DNA of 64,000 nucleotides from Bog-756 sp963734435 (GCA_963734435.1 CAVTHA010000003.1:434001-498000); one strand, 5' to 3'. Shown: positions 1 through 11,672, numbered from the stretch's first letter. The notes: generated by a model from the sequence alone, not told the origin. Program-made: numbers and translations.

Positions 1-885
1 CCCGGTCCTCGCCCTCCCGGTCGAGCTGAATGGTGTCGAACCGGGCGACGACATCGGTGTTGGCGTAGTGGGGGCCGCCGATCTCGTACAGCAGTTGGGC
101 GGTGACCGTGCCGATCGACACCTCACCGCCCGTGCCCGGGTGCTTGGTGATCACCGACGAACCATCCGAGGCCACCTCGGCGATGGGGAACCCCGGATGT
201 TCCACTCCCTTCACCTCGGTGAAGAAGGCGTAGTTCCCGCCGGTGGCCTGGGGCCCGCACTCGATGACATGGCCGGCCACCACCGCGCCGGCCAGGCGGT
301 CCCAGTCGGTCGGCGACCACCCGTGGTGCCAAGCTGCCGGCCCCACCACCAGGGACGCATCGGTGATGCGGGGGCAGATCACCACGTCGGCCCCTCCATT
401 GAGCGCCTCCACCACCGGCCACCCACCCAGATAGGCATTGGCCGACACCACTTCCCCCGTCCGCTCGGCCAGCGGCCGACCGGTGTCGAGGTGGGTGAGC
501 GGGTGGCCGGCGTGATCCAGGTCATCGAGGCGGGGGAGGAGGTCGTCTCCCTCGACATGAGCCACCGACACCGACAGCCCGAGTCGTTCCGCCAGTAGGC
601 GGACCTGGTCGGCCAAGCCGGACGGGTTGAGCCCGCCGGCGTTGGTCACCACCTTGATGCCCCGGTCCACGCAGGTCCCGAGTACCTGCTCCATCTGGAT
701 GAGGAAGGTGTGGGCCCAGCCCTTGGACTGGTCGCGCCGGTAGCCCTTCCAGAGGATGAGCATGGTCAGCTCGGCCAGCCAGTCACCGGTCAGGACATCG
801 ATCGGCCCGCCGTCGACCATCTCCTGCGCCGCGGCCAGCCGGTCGCCGTAGAAGCCCGAGCAGTTGGCGATACGCAGGGGTTCGG

Positions 886-889
<4 letters not shown>
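1..889 (-). CDS. AtuA-like acyclic terpene utilisation family protein (DUF1446), 3' end outside window
   Basis: An open frame of 296 codons starts at the ATG at 889 and runs off the left edge without a stop. The product opens with RIANCSGFYGDR and carries VTNAGGLNPSGLA near residue 83 and a conserved VICPRITDASLVVGP stretch, which match the AtuA/DUF1446 family. AtuA is encoded beside geranyl-CoA carboxylase genes in Pseudomonas and is needed for acyclic terpene growth, but its reaction is not established. Here its ATG overlaps the stop of the upstream biotin carboxylase (ATGA at 886-889), so the two are probably translationally coupled. This supports a role in the same acyl-CoA carboxylation pathway. 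The substrate (geranyl, methylcrotonyl or propionyl type) cannot be told from sequence. Confidence 0.85.
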
Positions 890-2952
<2,063 letters not shown>

Positions 2953-2965
2953 GGAGGATCGGGGC

Positions 2966-4565
2966 TCAAGGGCGGAACACGCCATAGCCGCGTGTCCCCT
3001 TGATGGGTTGGTTGTCGATGACCGACAGGCAGATACCGAGGACGGTGCGGGTGTCCCGAGGGTCGATGATCCCGTCGTCGTAGAGACGGGCACTGAGGAA
3101 CAGCGGAAGGGACTCGGCCTCGATCTGGGCCTCCACCAGCTCGCGCATGGTGGCGTCGGCCTCCTCGTCGAAGGGGACGCCCCGGGCCGCGGCTGACTGG
3201 CGGTTGACGATAGAGAGGACCCCGGCCAACTGGGCGGGTCCCATCACCGCCGAGCGGGCGTTGGGCCAGGCGAACAGGAACCGCGGGTCGTAGGCCCGGC
3301 CGCACATGCCGTAATTGCCAGCGCCATAGGAGGCGCCGATGTTGAGGGTCAGGTGCGGGACCGACGAGTTCGAGACGGCGTTGATCATCATGGCACCGTG
3401 CTTGATGATCCCGGCCTGTTCGTAGTCCTTGCCCACCATGTACCCGGTGGTGTTCTGCAGGAAGACCAGCGGCACGTCGATCTGGTTGGCCAGCTGGATG
3501 AATTGGGTGGCCTTGTGGGACTCCTCGGAGAAGAGCACGCCACGGTGGTTGGCCAGGACCCCGACCGGGTAGCCGTGGATCGAGGCCCACCCGGTGACCA
3601 GGCTGGAGCCGTAGAGGGGTTTGAACTCGTCGAACCGCGAACCGTTGACCACCCGGGCCAGCACCTCGCGCGGGATCGAAGGGGACCTTGGGATCGGCCG
3701 ATGCGATGCCGAGGAGCTCGGCCGGGTCGTAGACCGGTTCGTCGGCCGATCCGGTCGGTCCGGGGCCCCGCTTGCGAAGGTTGAGCCGGCTCACGATCTG
3801 ACGGCCGAGCCGGATGGCGTCAACCTCATCGACGGCCAGGAAGTCGGCCAGTCCGGAGACCCGGGCGTGCATCGAGGCGCCCCCCAGTTCCTCGTCGCTC
3901 GATTCCTCCCCGGTCGCCATCTTGACCAGCGGCGGGCCACCCAGGAACACCTTCGACCGCTGCTCGATCATCACGATGTAGTCGCTCATGCCCGGGACGT
4001 AGGCGCCCCCGGCGGTGGAGTTGCCGAACACCAGCGCCACCGTGGGCACGGCGGCGGCCGAGCTGCGGGTCAGATCCCGGAATGCCCGTCCGCCTGGGAT
4101 GAACAACTCGGCCTGGGCGGGCAGGTCGGCGCCGCCCGACTCGACCAGGTTGATCACGGGGAGGCGGTTGGCCAGGGCGATGTCCGCGGCGCGTGCCCCT
4201 TTGCGAAAGGAATAGGGATTCATGGCTCCACCCCGAACCGTGGGGTCGTGGGCGGTGATGAGGCACTCCACGCCCTCGACCACGCCGATGCCGGTCACCG
4301 ACGACGCCCCCACCGTGTACTCCGTACCCCAACCGGCCAGCGCACAGAGTTCTAGGAAGGCGGTGTCCGGATCGAGTAAGAGCTCGATCCGTTCACGGGC
4401 CAACAGCTTCCCCCGCTCGTGGTGGCGCGTCACGTACCGCTCACCGCCACCTGCTCGCGCCACGGCGAGCTGTTCGTCCACCTGCGCGACCGCTTCTGTG
4501 AGGGCGCGATCGTTGGCCCGGAAGACCTCCGAGTTCGGGTCGATGGTGGTGGTGAGGACGGGCAT
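2966..4565 (-). CDS. Acyl-CoA carboxylase beta subunit (carboxyltransferase), one frameshift
   Basis: The product (about 532 residues once the frame is repaired) transfers CO2 from carboxybiotin to an acyl-CoA. The N-terminal half begins MPVLTTTIDPNSE and includes ITAHDPTVRGGAMNP, GGADLPAQAELF and GNSTAGGAYVPGMSDY. The C-terminal half has VNGSRFDEFKPLYG, LQNTTGYMVG and GASYGAGNYGMCGRAYDP, all typical of propionyl- or methylcrotonyl-CoA carboxylase beta chains. The halves lie in different frames: near 3668-3676 the coding strand reads GATCCCGCGCGAGG where one fewer C would give the expected DPREVLARVV. No other damage is seen, so I treat it as one gene with a probable sequencing error. It is the promoter-proximal gene of the minus-strand operon, divergent from glmU. 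Confidence 0.88.
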
Positions 4566-4701
4566 CTGGGTGTGGGGCGCGAGGCTGCTTTTGGCGGCAC
4601 GACCGGGCGGGTCGCATTGCCCGCGCCAACGTGGGAAGAATAGGCGCCGTGACCGAGACTCCGCACCGTGACCGGGACCCCCGTGGCCGGGCCCACCACG
4701 G

Positions 4702-5911
4702 ATGGGGCCGACCGCGATGATGCGCGACCCGCTCCAGGACCAGACCGACCTTGGCTCGAACCCCGACCCGCCGTCCGTTCCCGCCCGCTCCATCTCCGCC
4801 GTGGTCATGGCGGCCGGAGTCGGGACCCGTATGCGCTCGGCGCGACCGAAGCCGTTGCATCGGCTGTGCGGTCGGCCCATGGTGCTGCACGTGCTCGACG
4901 CGCTGGCCGAGCTGTCGGTGCACCGCGTGGTGGTCGTCGTGGGGCATCGGGCCGAATGGGTGACCAAGACCCTCATCGAGCACGCCCCGGCCGGTATGGC
5001 GATCGAGTTCGTCGAGCAGCCCGAACCGCGAGGGACGGGCGACGCCATGTCGGTGGCGCTGACCGGCGTGCCCGACGACGACGCTGGCGATGACGGGGAC
5101 GTGGTGGTCCTCCCCGGTGATACGCCTCTGCTCCGGCCGGCTACGTTGGCCGCCCTCGTCCAATGCCACCGCGCCACCGACGCGGCCGCCACCCTGCTGA
5201 CTGCCCGGCTGGACGACCCCACCGGCTATGGGCGGGTGGTACGGGGCCGCGACGACCTGGTGGCCCGGGTGGTCGAGGACGTCGACGCCGCCGGCGAGGA
5301 GTTGGACGTCACCGAGGTGAACACCTCGATCTACTGCTTCCGGCGCAGCGTGTTGGCTCCGTCCCTGCGGCGCCTGAGCCCGACCAACGCCCAGGGCGAG
5401 TACTACCTGACTGACGTCATCGAGGTGCTGTACGAGGCCGGTCACCGGGTGGGCTCGTTGGTCGTCGACGACACCATGGAGGTGGCCGGGGTGAACGACC
5501 GGGCCCAGCTGGCGGTGGCCGAGGCCGAGCTGCGGGACCGGATCAACGAGCGCTGGATGCGCCGGGGCGTGACCATGTGGGACCCGGAGCGCACCTATGT
5601 CGACGTCGACGTCGAGCTGCGGCCCGACGTGGTCCTGCTGCCCGGGGTCATCCTGCAGGGGGGCTGCGTGATCGGGTCGCACGCCGAGATCGGTCCCCGA
5701 TAGCCACCTGGTCGACACGGTGGTGGGCGACGGCGCCACGGTGGCCACGAGCGTATGCCGCCGGTCGTCGATCGGCGCCGATGCCCGGGTGGGCCCCTTC
5801 GCCGTGCTCGAGGAGGGGTCCGAGGTGCCGCCCGGCGGTTCAGTCGGGCCGGGTCCGAGTCCGGACGGGGCCAGTCCGACGGGCCCGGACGCCGAGGGCG
5901 GGGCGCGGTAG
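4702..5911 (+). CDS. glmU: GlmU-type UDP-GlcNAc pyrophosphorylase, lacking most of the acetyltransferase domain, one frameshift
   Basis: The N-terminal uridylyltransferase domain is complete: VVMAAGVGTRMRSARPKPLH (nucleotide-binding loop and lysine), QPEPRGTGDAM, LPGDTPLL and NTSIYCF. It should make UDP-GlcNAc for peptidoglycan. A left-handed beta-helix begins near residue 305 (LLPGVILQGGCVIGSHAEIG). At 5697-5700 one extra C shifts the frame; after repair the helix continues as DSHLVDTVVGDGATVATS and ends at a stop at 5909-5911. The total is about 402 residues against roughly 450-480 for bifunctional GlmU, so the region holding the acetyltransferase active site is missing. Only 10 bp separate this stop from prs. 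The start (ATG 4702) is not backed by a clear ribosome site. Gene order glmU-prs is conserved in actinobacteria. Confidence 0.85.
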
Positions 5912-5914
5912 CGT
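5909..5914 (+). promoter_or_regulatory. Predicted -10 box of a leaderless prs transcript
   Basis: TAGCGT ends 7 nt before the prs ATG at 5922, the spacing that puts the transcription start at or next to the start codon. No Shine-Dalgarno sequence precedes the ATG. The hexamer overlaps the glmU stop codon. Confidence 0.45.
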
Positions 5915-5921
5915 CGTGTCC

Positions 5922-6894
5922 ATGGAGTTCACGCCTCGGCGCCGTCTCGAGCTGGTGTCCGGGCGATCCCACCCCGAGCTGGCCCGCGACGTGGCCGACC
6001 AGCTGGGTGTGAAGCTCGGCGAGGCCAACCTCCGCGAATTCGCCAACGGCGAGATCCATTGCCGGTTCGACCAGTCGATCCGCGGCAGTGATGTCTTCAT
6101 CATCCAGACCCACTGTGGTCCGGTCAACGACTCGCTGATGGAACACCTCATCATGATCGACGCGGCCAAGCGCGCCTCGGCCAAGCGGATCACCGCGGTC
6201 TGCCCCTACTACGGCTACTCGCGGCAGGACCGCAAGGCCACCGGCCGCGAACCGATCACGGCCAAGCTGGTGGCCGACATGCTGTCGGTGGCCGGCGCCG
6301 ACCGGGTGGTGAGCGTCGATCTGCATTCCGGTCAGATCCAGGGGTTCTTCGATGTGCCCTTCGACCATCTGACCGCGGCTCCCGGTGCTTGTCGACTACT
6401 TGCGCAGCCAACGGAGCGACGACCTGGTGGTGGTGGCTCCTGACGCCGGCCGGGTGAAGGTTGCCGAGCGCTTCAGCCAGCACCTCACCTCGGACCTGGC
6501 GGTGGTGCACAAGCGGAGGCTGCGCGGTGCGGCCAACCAGGTCGAGGCCCTGCACGTCGTGGGTGACGTCGACGGCCGTCAGTGCGTCCTGATCGATGAC
6601 ATGATCGACACCGCCGGCACCATCGTCGCCGCCGCGGACCTCCTGGCCGAGCGGGGCGCGGCCGAGGTGTGGTGCATGGCCACCCACGCCGTGCTGTCCG
6701 ACGCCGCGGTGGACCGGCTCAAGAACTCGGCCCTGACCAAGGTGGTGGTGACCAACACCCTGCCCGTCCCTCCGGACCGGCGCTTCGACAAGCTGGAGAT
6801 CCTGTCGGTGGCCAGGCTCATCTCCGACGCCATCGATGCGGTGTTCGAGGACACCTCGGTGTCGGAGATCTTCGGCGGGGAGAACCTGGCCTGA
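5922..6894 (+). CDS. prs: Ribose-phosphate pyrophosphokinase, one frameshift
   Basis: PrsA makes PRPP from ribose 5-phosphate and ATP for purine, pyrimidine, histidine and tryptophan synthesis. Family signatures include GEIHCRFDQSIRG, the flexible-loop region VCPYYGYSRQDRK, VSVDLHSGQIQGFFD, and the PRPP-binding motif VLIDDMIDTAGT in the second half. The frame breaks at 6380-6385, where CTCCCGGTG should read CTCCGGTG to give TAAPVLVDYL. An extra C in an essential enzyme points to a sequencing error. Repaired length is about 323 residues, normal for the family. The ATG at 5922 directly precedes EFTPRRRLELVSGRSHPELA, matching typical N-termini. A hairpin follows the stop. Confidence 0.93.
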
Positions 6895-6900
6895 TCCCCC

Positions 6901-6918
6901 CGACGGGCCCACCCGTCG
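6901..6918 (+). terminator. Hairpin after prs, possible terminator
   Basis: A perfect 7-bp stem (CGACGGG with CCCGTCG) closes a 4-nt CCCA loop six bases after the prs stop. There is no U-tract, as is common for actinobacterial terminators. A new promoter begins about 30 bp further on. Confidence 0.5.
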
Positions 6919-6948
6919 ACACCCCGGGGTGACCCGAACAAACGCTCG

Positions 6949-6977
6949 TTGACCCGGCCACCGGCGGTGGCGATAAT
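6949..6977 (+). promoter_or_regulatory. Consensus-like sigma70 promoter for the 7032 lipoprotein gene
   Basis: TTGACC at 6949-6954 and GATAAT at 6972-6977 are separated by exactly 17 bp, close to the vegetative-sigma consensus. The predicted start near 6984 gives a leader of about 48 nt; GGGGG at 7023-7027 is a possible ribosome site before the ATG at 7032. This is the best two-box promoter seen in the window. Confidence 0.7.
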
Positions 6978-7031
6978 GGCGGCAACCGGAGCGGTGGCGC
7001 TGGGCACGGTCCGGGACCGATAGGGGGAACA

Positions 7032-8417
7032 ATGCGCGGCAACCGCCCGGCTCTCGGGATCCTGTCCCTGCTCGTCCTCGTCGCCGGGCTGGTGGCGGCC
7101 TGCTCGTCGGGCAGCTCGACGACGAGCACGACCACTCCGGGCGGCGCGGGCACGGCGGCGATGGCGGCGTCCAAGCGTCCGGCCTACCTCGTCTACTGGG
7201 ACCAGAACGAGGAGACCGACTTCCTGTCGATGCCCTCAGGGCAGAAGGGCATCCTCATGCCGCCGTGGGACCTCAACGGTCAGGTATGCGTCCTGCCCGA
7301 CGGCTCGGCCCGGTTCGTCGGCGGCTACGACCCGACCCAGCCGGCCCAGGACAACCCCGGCAGCCTCCTTCCCTACAAGCAGCCACCCATCGGCGAGGAG
7401 CTCGATCGGCCGAACGGGTCTTTCAGCGGGCAGACCCTGTACGTGCCCGGTCCCTACAAGTACGCCGGCCAGACCATCGGGGGAGATTCCCCCGCGCGCC
7501 CTGACGGATCGTTCAACTCGTCCAGCACCTATACCGGTTGTGTCTTCGATCAGCACGGCAATCTGCTGGCCGACGACATCGCCACTGCCCAGGGCTCGTT
7601 CCCGCCACCGAGCGACGGTCGCCTGGTCGAGTGGTTCGCCCCTTCCTACCAGCAGGCCTGCATCCTGACCGGCCCGACCGCCGGTGGCACCGGCCCCCAT
7701 CACGTGGACGGGACAGGCGGGTTGAGCCAGCCCGGCATGCTGGCCCTGGCCGACAACGGGGACGTGCTGATGCCGGTAGCCGGCTCGCAGAGCGTCGTCC
7801 GGATCGACCACACCAGCCTCCCGGCCGGCGCCTCCCACTGCCCCGGCAACCAATATCCGGCCGGGCAGCTCAAGACGTCCGTCTTCTTCCAGGGGAACGG
7901 CACCACCATGCCCTTCCCGGCCGGCATCGCCAAGGACCCGACGTGTGACTGCTTCGCCATCAGCAGCTATTTCGGGAACCCCTCGATCCTCTGGGTGGAC
8001 CAGAACGGTGCGCCTGTGGCCGGCCACGCCACCATCCCGGGCGAGACCATCGCCCAGCTGGGCCAGAACCCGGGCGGCTACAACCCGTTCGGTATGGCCT
8101 TCGCCCCCGACGGCACCCTCTATTTCGTGGACATCCACATCTCCTGCAAGAACAACCAGCTGACCCAGTGCGGCCCCACCAACTACGGCGGCCGGGTCAT
8201 GCAGGTGACCTTCACCAACGGTCAGCCGAGCACCCCGACGACGGTTATCGGGGGATTCGACTTCCCGACCAGCGTGACCGTGTGCGTCCCGGCCCACCAG
8301 AACTGTCCCTACCCGCAGGGAACCGTCAAGCCGCCCTCATCGGGCCCGTCGGAGAACCCCGAGCACGGTCAGGGGCCATACACCACGGCGCCGGCGACTG
8401 CCGGCTTCGGTCATTGA
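7032..8417 (+). CDS. Secreted lipoprotein, probable beta-propeller, function unknown
   Basis: The 461-residue product has a lipoprotein signal peptide (hydrophobic residues 7-23, lipobox LVAAC with Cys24), a Ser/Thr/Gly-rich linker, then a long extracellular domain. Segments such as NGDVLMPVAGSQSVVRID and FGMAFAPDGTLYFVDIHIS resemble NHL or strictosidine-synthase-like propeller blades. Paired cysteines (for example DPTCDCFA) suggest disulfides outside the membrane. I do not recognise a specific enzyme family. It lies between prs and rplY, where mycobacteria also carry a lipoprotein gene, and is followed by a second lipoprotein gene whose possible start overlaps its stop. The pair is probably one transcription unit driven by the 6949 promoter. 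They may act together at the cell surface, which is inference from adjacency only. Confidence 0.75.
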   Translation: MRGNRPALGILSLLVLVAGLVAACSSGSSTTSTTTPGGAGTAAMAASKRPAYLVYWDQNEETDFLSMPSGQKGILMPPWDLNGQVCVLPDGSARFVGGYDPTQPAQDNPGSLLPYKQPPIGEELDRPNGSFSGQTLYVPGPYKYAGQTIGGDSPARPDGSFNSSSTYTGCVFDQHGNLLADDIATAQGSFPPPSDGRLVEWFAPSYQQACILTGPTAGGTGPHHVDGTGGLSQPGMLALADNGDVLMPVAGSQSVVRIDHTSLPAGASHCPGNQYPAGQLKTSVFFQGNGTTMPFPAGIAKDPTCDCFAISSYFGNPSILWVDQNGAPVAGHATIPGETIAQLGQNPGGYNPFGMAFAPDGTLYFVDIHISCKNNQLTQCGPTNYGGRVMQVTFTNGQPSTPTTVIGGFDFPTSVTVCVPAHQNCPYPQGTVKPPSSGPSENPEHGQGPYTTAPATAGFGH

Positions 8418-10056
8418 AGCACTCCTTCGGTTTCGGCCACCGGCGGATCCGGTGCCCCGAGCGCCGCCGCCGGGTGGCCCTGGTGACGACGGCGGTGGGG
8501 TGCTTGGCCGCCATCTCGGCCGGGTGCGGCTCCAGCTCGGCGGCCCCGGCCGACACGCCGGTCACCGGCCCCGATGCCCTGGCCGGCGGCACCGCCGTGC
8601 CGTCCTGGGAGTGGCCCACCTATGCCCACGACGCCCAGCACACCGGCCACGGCGAGACCCTGCTCACCCCGAAGACGGCGAAGTCGCTGTCGATGGCGTG
8701 GACGTTCCCGACGGGTGACGCGGTGACCGCCACGCCGACCGTGGTAGGCGGCACGGTGTATGTCGGGTCGTGGGACGGATGGTTCTACGCCGTCGACCTC
8801 GAGACCGGCGCGCTGCGCTGGAAGTACCAGTTGCAGGCGCAGGACGCGGTGACCCCCTATCCGGGGCAGCAGCCACGCGACGCTACCTCCGACGGAGGTC
8901 TGGTGACCTCGTCGGCCTGGTTCGAGCCCGGAGCGCCCCGGCTCTCCGGTCACCCCGGCCCGGCCCGGCCCGATCTGGTGATCTTCGCCGGCGGCTACAC
9001 GCTCTACGCCCTCGACGCCCACACCGGGCAGCTGTTCTGGAAGCACGACTACACGGGCCGCCCAGAGCTGCCGCCCGACCCGAACCACGACGGGACCCGC
9101 ATCTTCTCGTCGCCGGTGGTCGTCGGCGGGTCAGTGCTCTTCGGGGTGGACACCGACGGACAGAAGAACTCGCGGGGGTACGTGGTGAGCGCCTCACTGG
9201 CCACCGGCGACCCGTTGTGGGAGTACCAGGACGACGTCGACAGCCGCGGACGCATCCTCAACGACGGCTGCGGGAACGTCTGGTCGTCAGGGACCGTGCT
9301 GCCGGCGGCCGGCCTCGTGGTGTTCGACAGCGCCGATTGCGACTTCGCCGACCCGCCACCCACGTCGGAGTCGGTGTTCGCCCTGCACATCGCCAACGGC
9401 GCGCTGGCCTGGAGGTACCGGCCCGTCCAGCCGAACAACCAGTGCGACACCGACTTCGGGGCCACGCCGAACGCCGGCCTCGACGCCGGGGGCGCCGCCA
9501 CCTTCCTCGGGGTGGGTTCCAAGGACGGCACGTACTACTCCATCGATCCGGCCACCGGCCGGCTCCGGTGGTCCACCAACGTGGTCTTCGGGGGGTTCTC
9601 CGGCGGGTTCATCGCCACCGCCGCCTACGACGGAAGCCACGTCTATGGCTCCACCTCGCTCGGTGATTTCGGACGCTTCGAACATGGAAGCCAGGTGCAT
9701 TGTGACCCGGGCAATCCTCGGGACACCTCGGACCAAGAGCCTTCGGTGCATGCGTTCGACGCCGCCAGCGGTCATGTGGTGTGGCAGGCATCGAAGGCGG
9801 CGTCCTTCGGGGCGACCACCGTTTCGGGCGGCATGAGCTTCAACTGCCCGGCCTTCGGCCCGGTGGTGCAGGTCCGGGCGTCGGCCACCGGTGCACTGCT
9901 CGACCAGGCGCCCATCCCCACGACGTGCTGGTCGGGTATCGCCACCGTGGGTGATGCGCTGGTGTTCGGGACGGGCTCCGCGCCCAGGGCTCACCCGACG
10001 GCATCGTGGTGCTGACTCCGGCCGGCAAGCGCCCGATCGTCCACGCCCCCAACTGA
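8414..10056 (+). CDS. PQQ-like beta-propeller repeat lipoprotein, one frameshift near the 3' end
   Basis: After an Arg-rich segment and hydrophobic stretch there is a lipobox (ISAGC). The mature part has PQQ/WD-like blades: VVGGTVYVGSWDGWFYAVDL, ETGALRWKYQL, HTGQLFWKHDY, ATGRLRWSTNV and ASGHVVWQASK, typical of quinoprotein-dehydrogenase-like or BamB-like propellers. No PQQ ligands or catalytic Asp can be assigned, so a redox role is unproven. The start is uncertain: TTG at 8414 overlaps the previous stop and includes the positive n-region; GTG at 8474 is the alternative. Near 9982-9985 one C seems to be missing. With it restored the protein continues PQGSPDGIVVLTPAGKRP to a stop at 10056 instead of ending at 10015. 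About 547 residues. Confidence 0.75.
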
Positions 10057-10094
10057 GCCGCCTCCGCCCTGGTGGCCCGTCCACCAGGGGCTCG

Positions 10095-10100
10095 TCTATC
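10095..10100 (+). promoter_or_regulatory. Possible -10 box upstream of rplY
   Basis: TATCAT lies about 104 bp before the rplY ATG, after the end of the PQQ-like gene. No convincing -35 box is seen. It would give a leader of roughly 97 nt that ends in a GAGGAG ribosome site. Confidence 0.3.
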
Positions 10101-10203
10101 ATGGTGCGCCGTCAGCCGGGCGCCTGGCTCCGGCCCCGTCGTCGGCCGGGCCGCTCTGCTCCCGTCGTCAGTTCTGTTCCAGCATCTCCTGAGGAGTTCG
10201 CGT

Positions 10204-10890
10204 ATGCCCGAAGTCACCCTCAACGCCCGGTCCGGGCGCGACACCGGAACCCGGTCCACCCGACGGCTTCGGTCGAAGGGGTTGATCCCCGGCGTGGTCT
10301 ACGGGCACGGCGCCGATCCCATCCCGGTGGCGGTCGGGGCCCGCGACTTCCAGATCGCCCTGTCCGGTGAGGCCGGGCTCAACACCCTGCTCTCGCTCGA
10401 GGTCGACGGTGACAACTACCTGACCCTGGCCCGGGACATCCAGCGCCACCCGGTGCGCAACACCGTGAGCCACGTCGACTTCCTCATCGTCCGTCGGGAC
10501 GAGGTGATCACCACGGAGATTCCCATCAACCTGGTGGGCGAGGCGATCGAGGTACAGCACGGGGACGGCGTGGTCGACCAGCAGTTGTTCACGCTGCAGA
10601 TCAAGGCCCGTCCGGCCGACATCCCGCCGTCGGTCGACATCGACATCTCCGAGCTGACCATCGGAGGCTCCCTGCACGTCTCGGACCTCGCCATTCCGGC
10701 GGGCGTCGAGCTCGAGACCGAGCTGGATGCGACCGTCGTGGCCGGGCAGCCGCCGCGGGTGCAGATCACCGAGGAGGAGGAAGCGGCGGAGGCGGCCGAG
10801 GAAGGCGTCGAAGCGGTTGGCGCCGAACAGGCCCCGTCCGAGCCGGCTGGCGAGGCCAGCTCGTCCGAGTCCACATCCTCCGAGGAGTAG
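10204..10890 (+). CDS. rplY: 50S ribosomal protein L25/general stress protein Ctc
   Basis: The 228-residue protein binds 5S rRNA in the large subunit. The N-terminal L25 domain shows LNARSGRDTGTRSTRRLRSKG, GLIPGVVYGHG and HVDFLIVRRDE; a TL5/Ctc-type C-terminal beta domain follows (IPINLVGEAIEVQHGDGVV, PSVDIDISELTIGGSLHVSD), ending in an acidic Glu/Ala/Ser tail. The length fits the long Ctc form rather than the short E. coli L25. GAGGAG sits 8-13 bases before the ATG at 10204, which fixes the start against an upstream in-frame alternative at 10072. It precedes pth, a conserved actinobacterial pairing, and the two are in the same reading frame, separated only by a TAG stop and 54 bp. Confidence 0.95.
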   Translation: MPEVTLNARSGRDTGTRSTRRLRSKGLIPGVVYGHGADPIPVAVGARDFQIALSGEAGLNTLLSLEVDGDNYLTLARDIQRHPVRNTVSHVDFLIVRRDEVITTEIPINLVGEAIEVQHGDGVVDQQLFTLQIKARPADIPPSVDIDISELTIGGSLHVSDLAIPAGVELETELDATVVAGQPPRVQITEEEEAAEAAEEGVEAVGAEQAPSEPAGEASSSESTSSEE

Positions 10891-10931
10891 GCCCTGTTCC
10901 GGCGGCGGGCGGCCTCCGGTCGCCGCACCGG

Positions 10932-10937
10932 TAGCGT
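10932..10937 (+). promoter_or_regulatory. Predicted -10 box for pth
   Basis: TAGCGT ends 7 nt before position 10945, the start expected from homology. The spacing equals that of the predicted leaderless promoters of prs and the 15310 gene, which supports a start at 10945 even though the codon there reads TTC. Confidence 0.35.
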
Positions 10938-10944
10938 TGCCGAT

Positions 10945-11598
10945 TTCCTCGTCGTCGGGCTGGGCAACCCCGGGCCCGAGCTGGCCGGGACCCGGCACAA
11001 CCTGGGGGCCGAGACGGTCTCCCTGTTGGCCGAACGCCACGGTGGCCGCCTGCGTTCGGAGAAGGGGCTTCACGCCATCGCCGGCCAGGTGGAGCTGGGC
11101 GGGCACCGGGTGATGCTCGCCATCCCCGAGACCTACATGAACGAGTCGGGTCGGGCGGTGGCGCCGTTGGTCCGCCGGGCGGCCATCGACGGCGACGCCA
11201 CGATCGCCGGCGACGGCAGCCGCGGCGATGCGGCGACCGATCGAGCCCGCCGGGGGGCAAGTCTCCCGGCTGGCCTGGCCTCGCGGCTCATCGTCGTCCA
11301 CGACGAGCTGGATCTCCCGTCCGGACGGCTCAAGATCAAGTCGGGCGGGGGATCGGCGGGCAACAACGGGCTCAACTCGATCGACAGTCACCTCCACACC
11401 AACGACTATCTCCGGGTGCGGGTCGGCATCGGGAAGCCGCCCGGTCGTCAACCGGGAGCCGACTACGTGCTGAAGCGTCCGGGTGCCGCCGAGAGGGAGG
11501 TGCTGGCCGCCGCGGTGGCCGAGGCGGCCGACGCGGTGGAGCTCATCGTGACCGAGGGCGTCGCCATCGCCATGACCCGGGTCAACGGCGCCGGCTGA
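10945..11598 (+). CDS. pth: Peptidyl-tRNA hydrolase, start codon abnormal
   Basis: Pth releases peptides from stalled peptidyl-tRNA. Signature motifs are present: VVGLGNPGPE at the N-terminus, GTRHNLG with the catalytic His, ETYMNESG, HDELDLPSG with the catalytic Asp, and GGGSAGNNGLNSI. An insertion of about 35 residues (DGDATIAGDGSRGDAATDRA region) separates YMNESG from VVHDELD. No ATG, GTG or TTG precedes VVGLGNPG in frame: the frame is open from the rplY TAG but contains only CTG (10894) as a near-start. Homologues usually begin M-L-V-V-G-L-G-N-P-G, which places the start at 10945, where the codon is TTC. A TAGCGT box ends 7 nt before that point. The downstream TTG at 11026 would delete the essential motif. 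Confidence 0.87.
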   Translation, partial: FLVVGLGNPGPELAGTRHNLGAETVSLLAERHGGRLRSEKGLHAIAGQVELGGHRVMLAIPETYMNESGRAVAPLVRRAAIDGDATIAGDGSRGDAATDRARRGASLPAGLASRLIVVHDELDLPSGRLKIKSGGGSAGNNGLNSIDSHLHTNDYLRVRVGIGKPPGRQPGADYVLKRPGAAEREVLAAAVAEAADAVELIVTEGVAIAMTRVNGAG

Positions 11599-11672
11599 AT
11601 CCGGCCGACGCGCCCACCACGAATGGTGGATCAGCAACGGGCACCGTGGCGGGAGCGACAGGGCAAGACCGG

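Noticed and set aside
4566..5222. N-terminal extension of the carboxyltransferase frame
   Set aside because: It runs antisense through glmU, is not protein-like, and the family start fits the ATG at 4565.
11026..11028. TTG at 11026 as the pth start
   Set aside because: It would remove the GLGNPG motif and the catalytic His in GTRHNLG.
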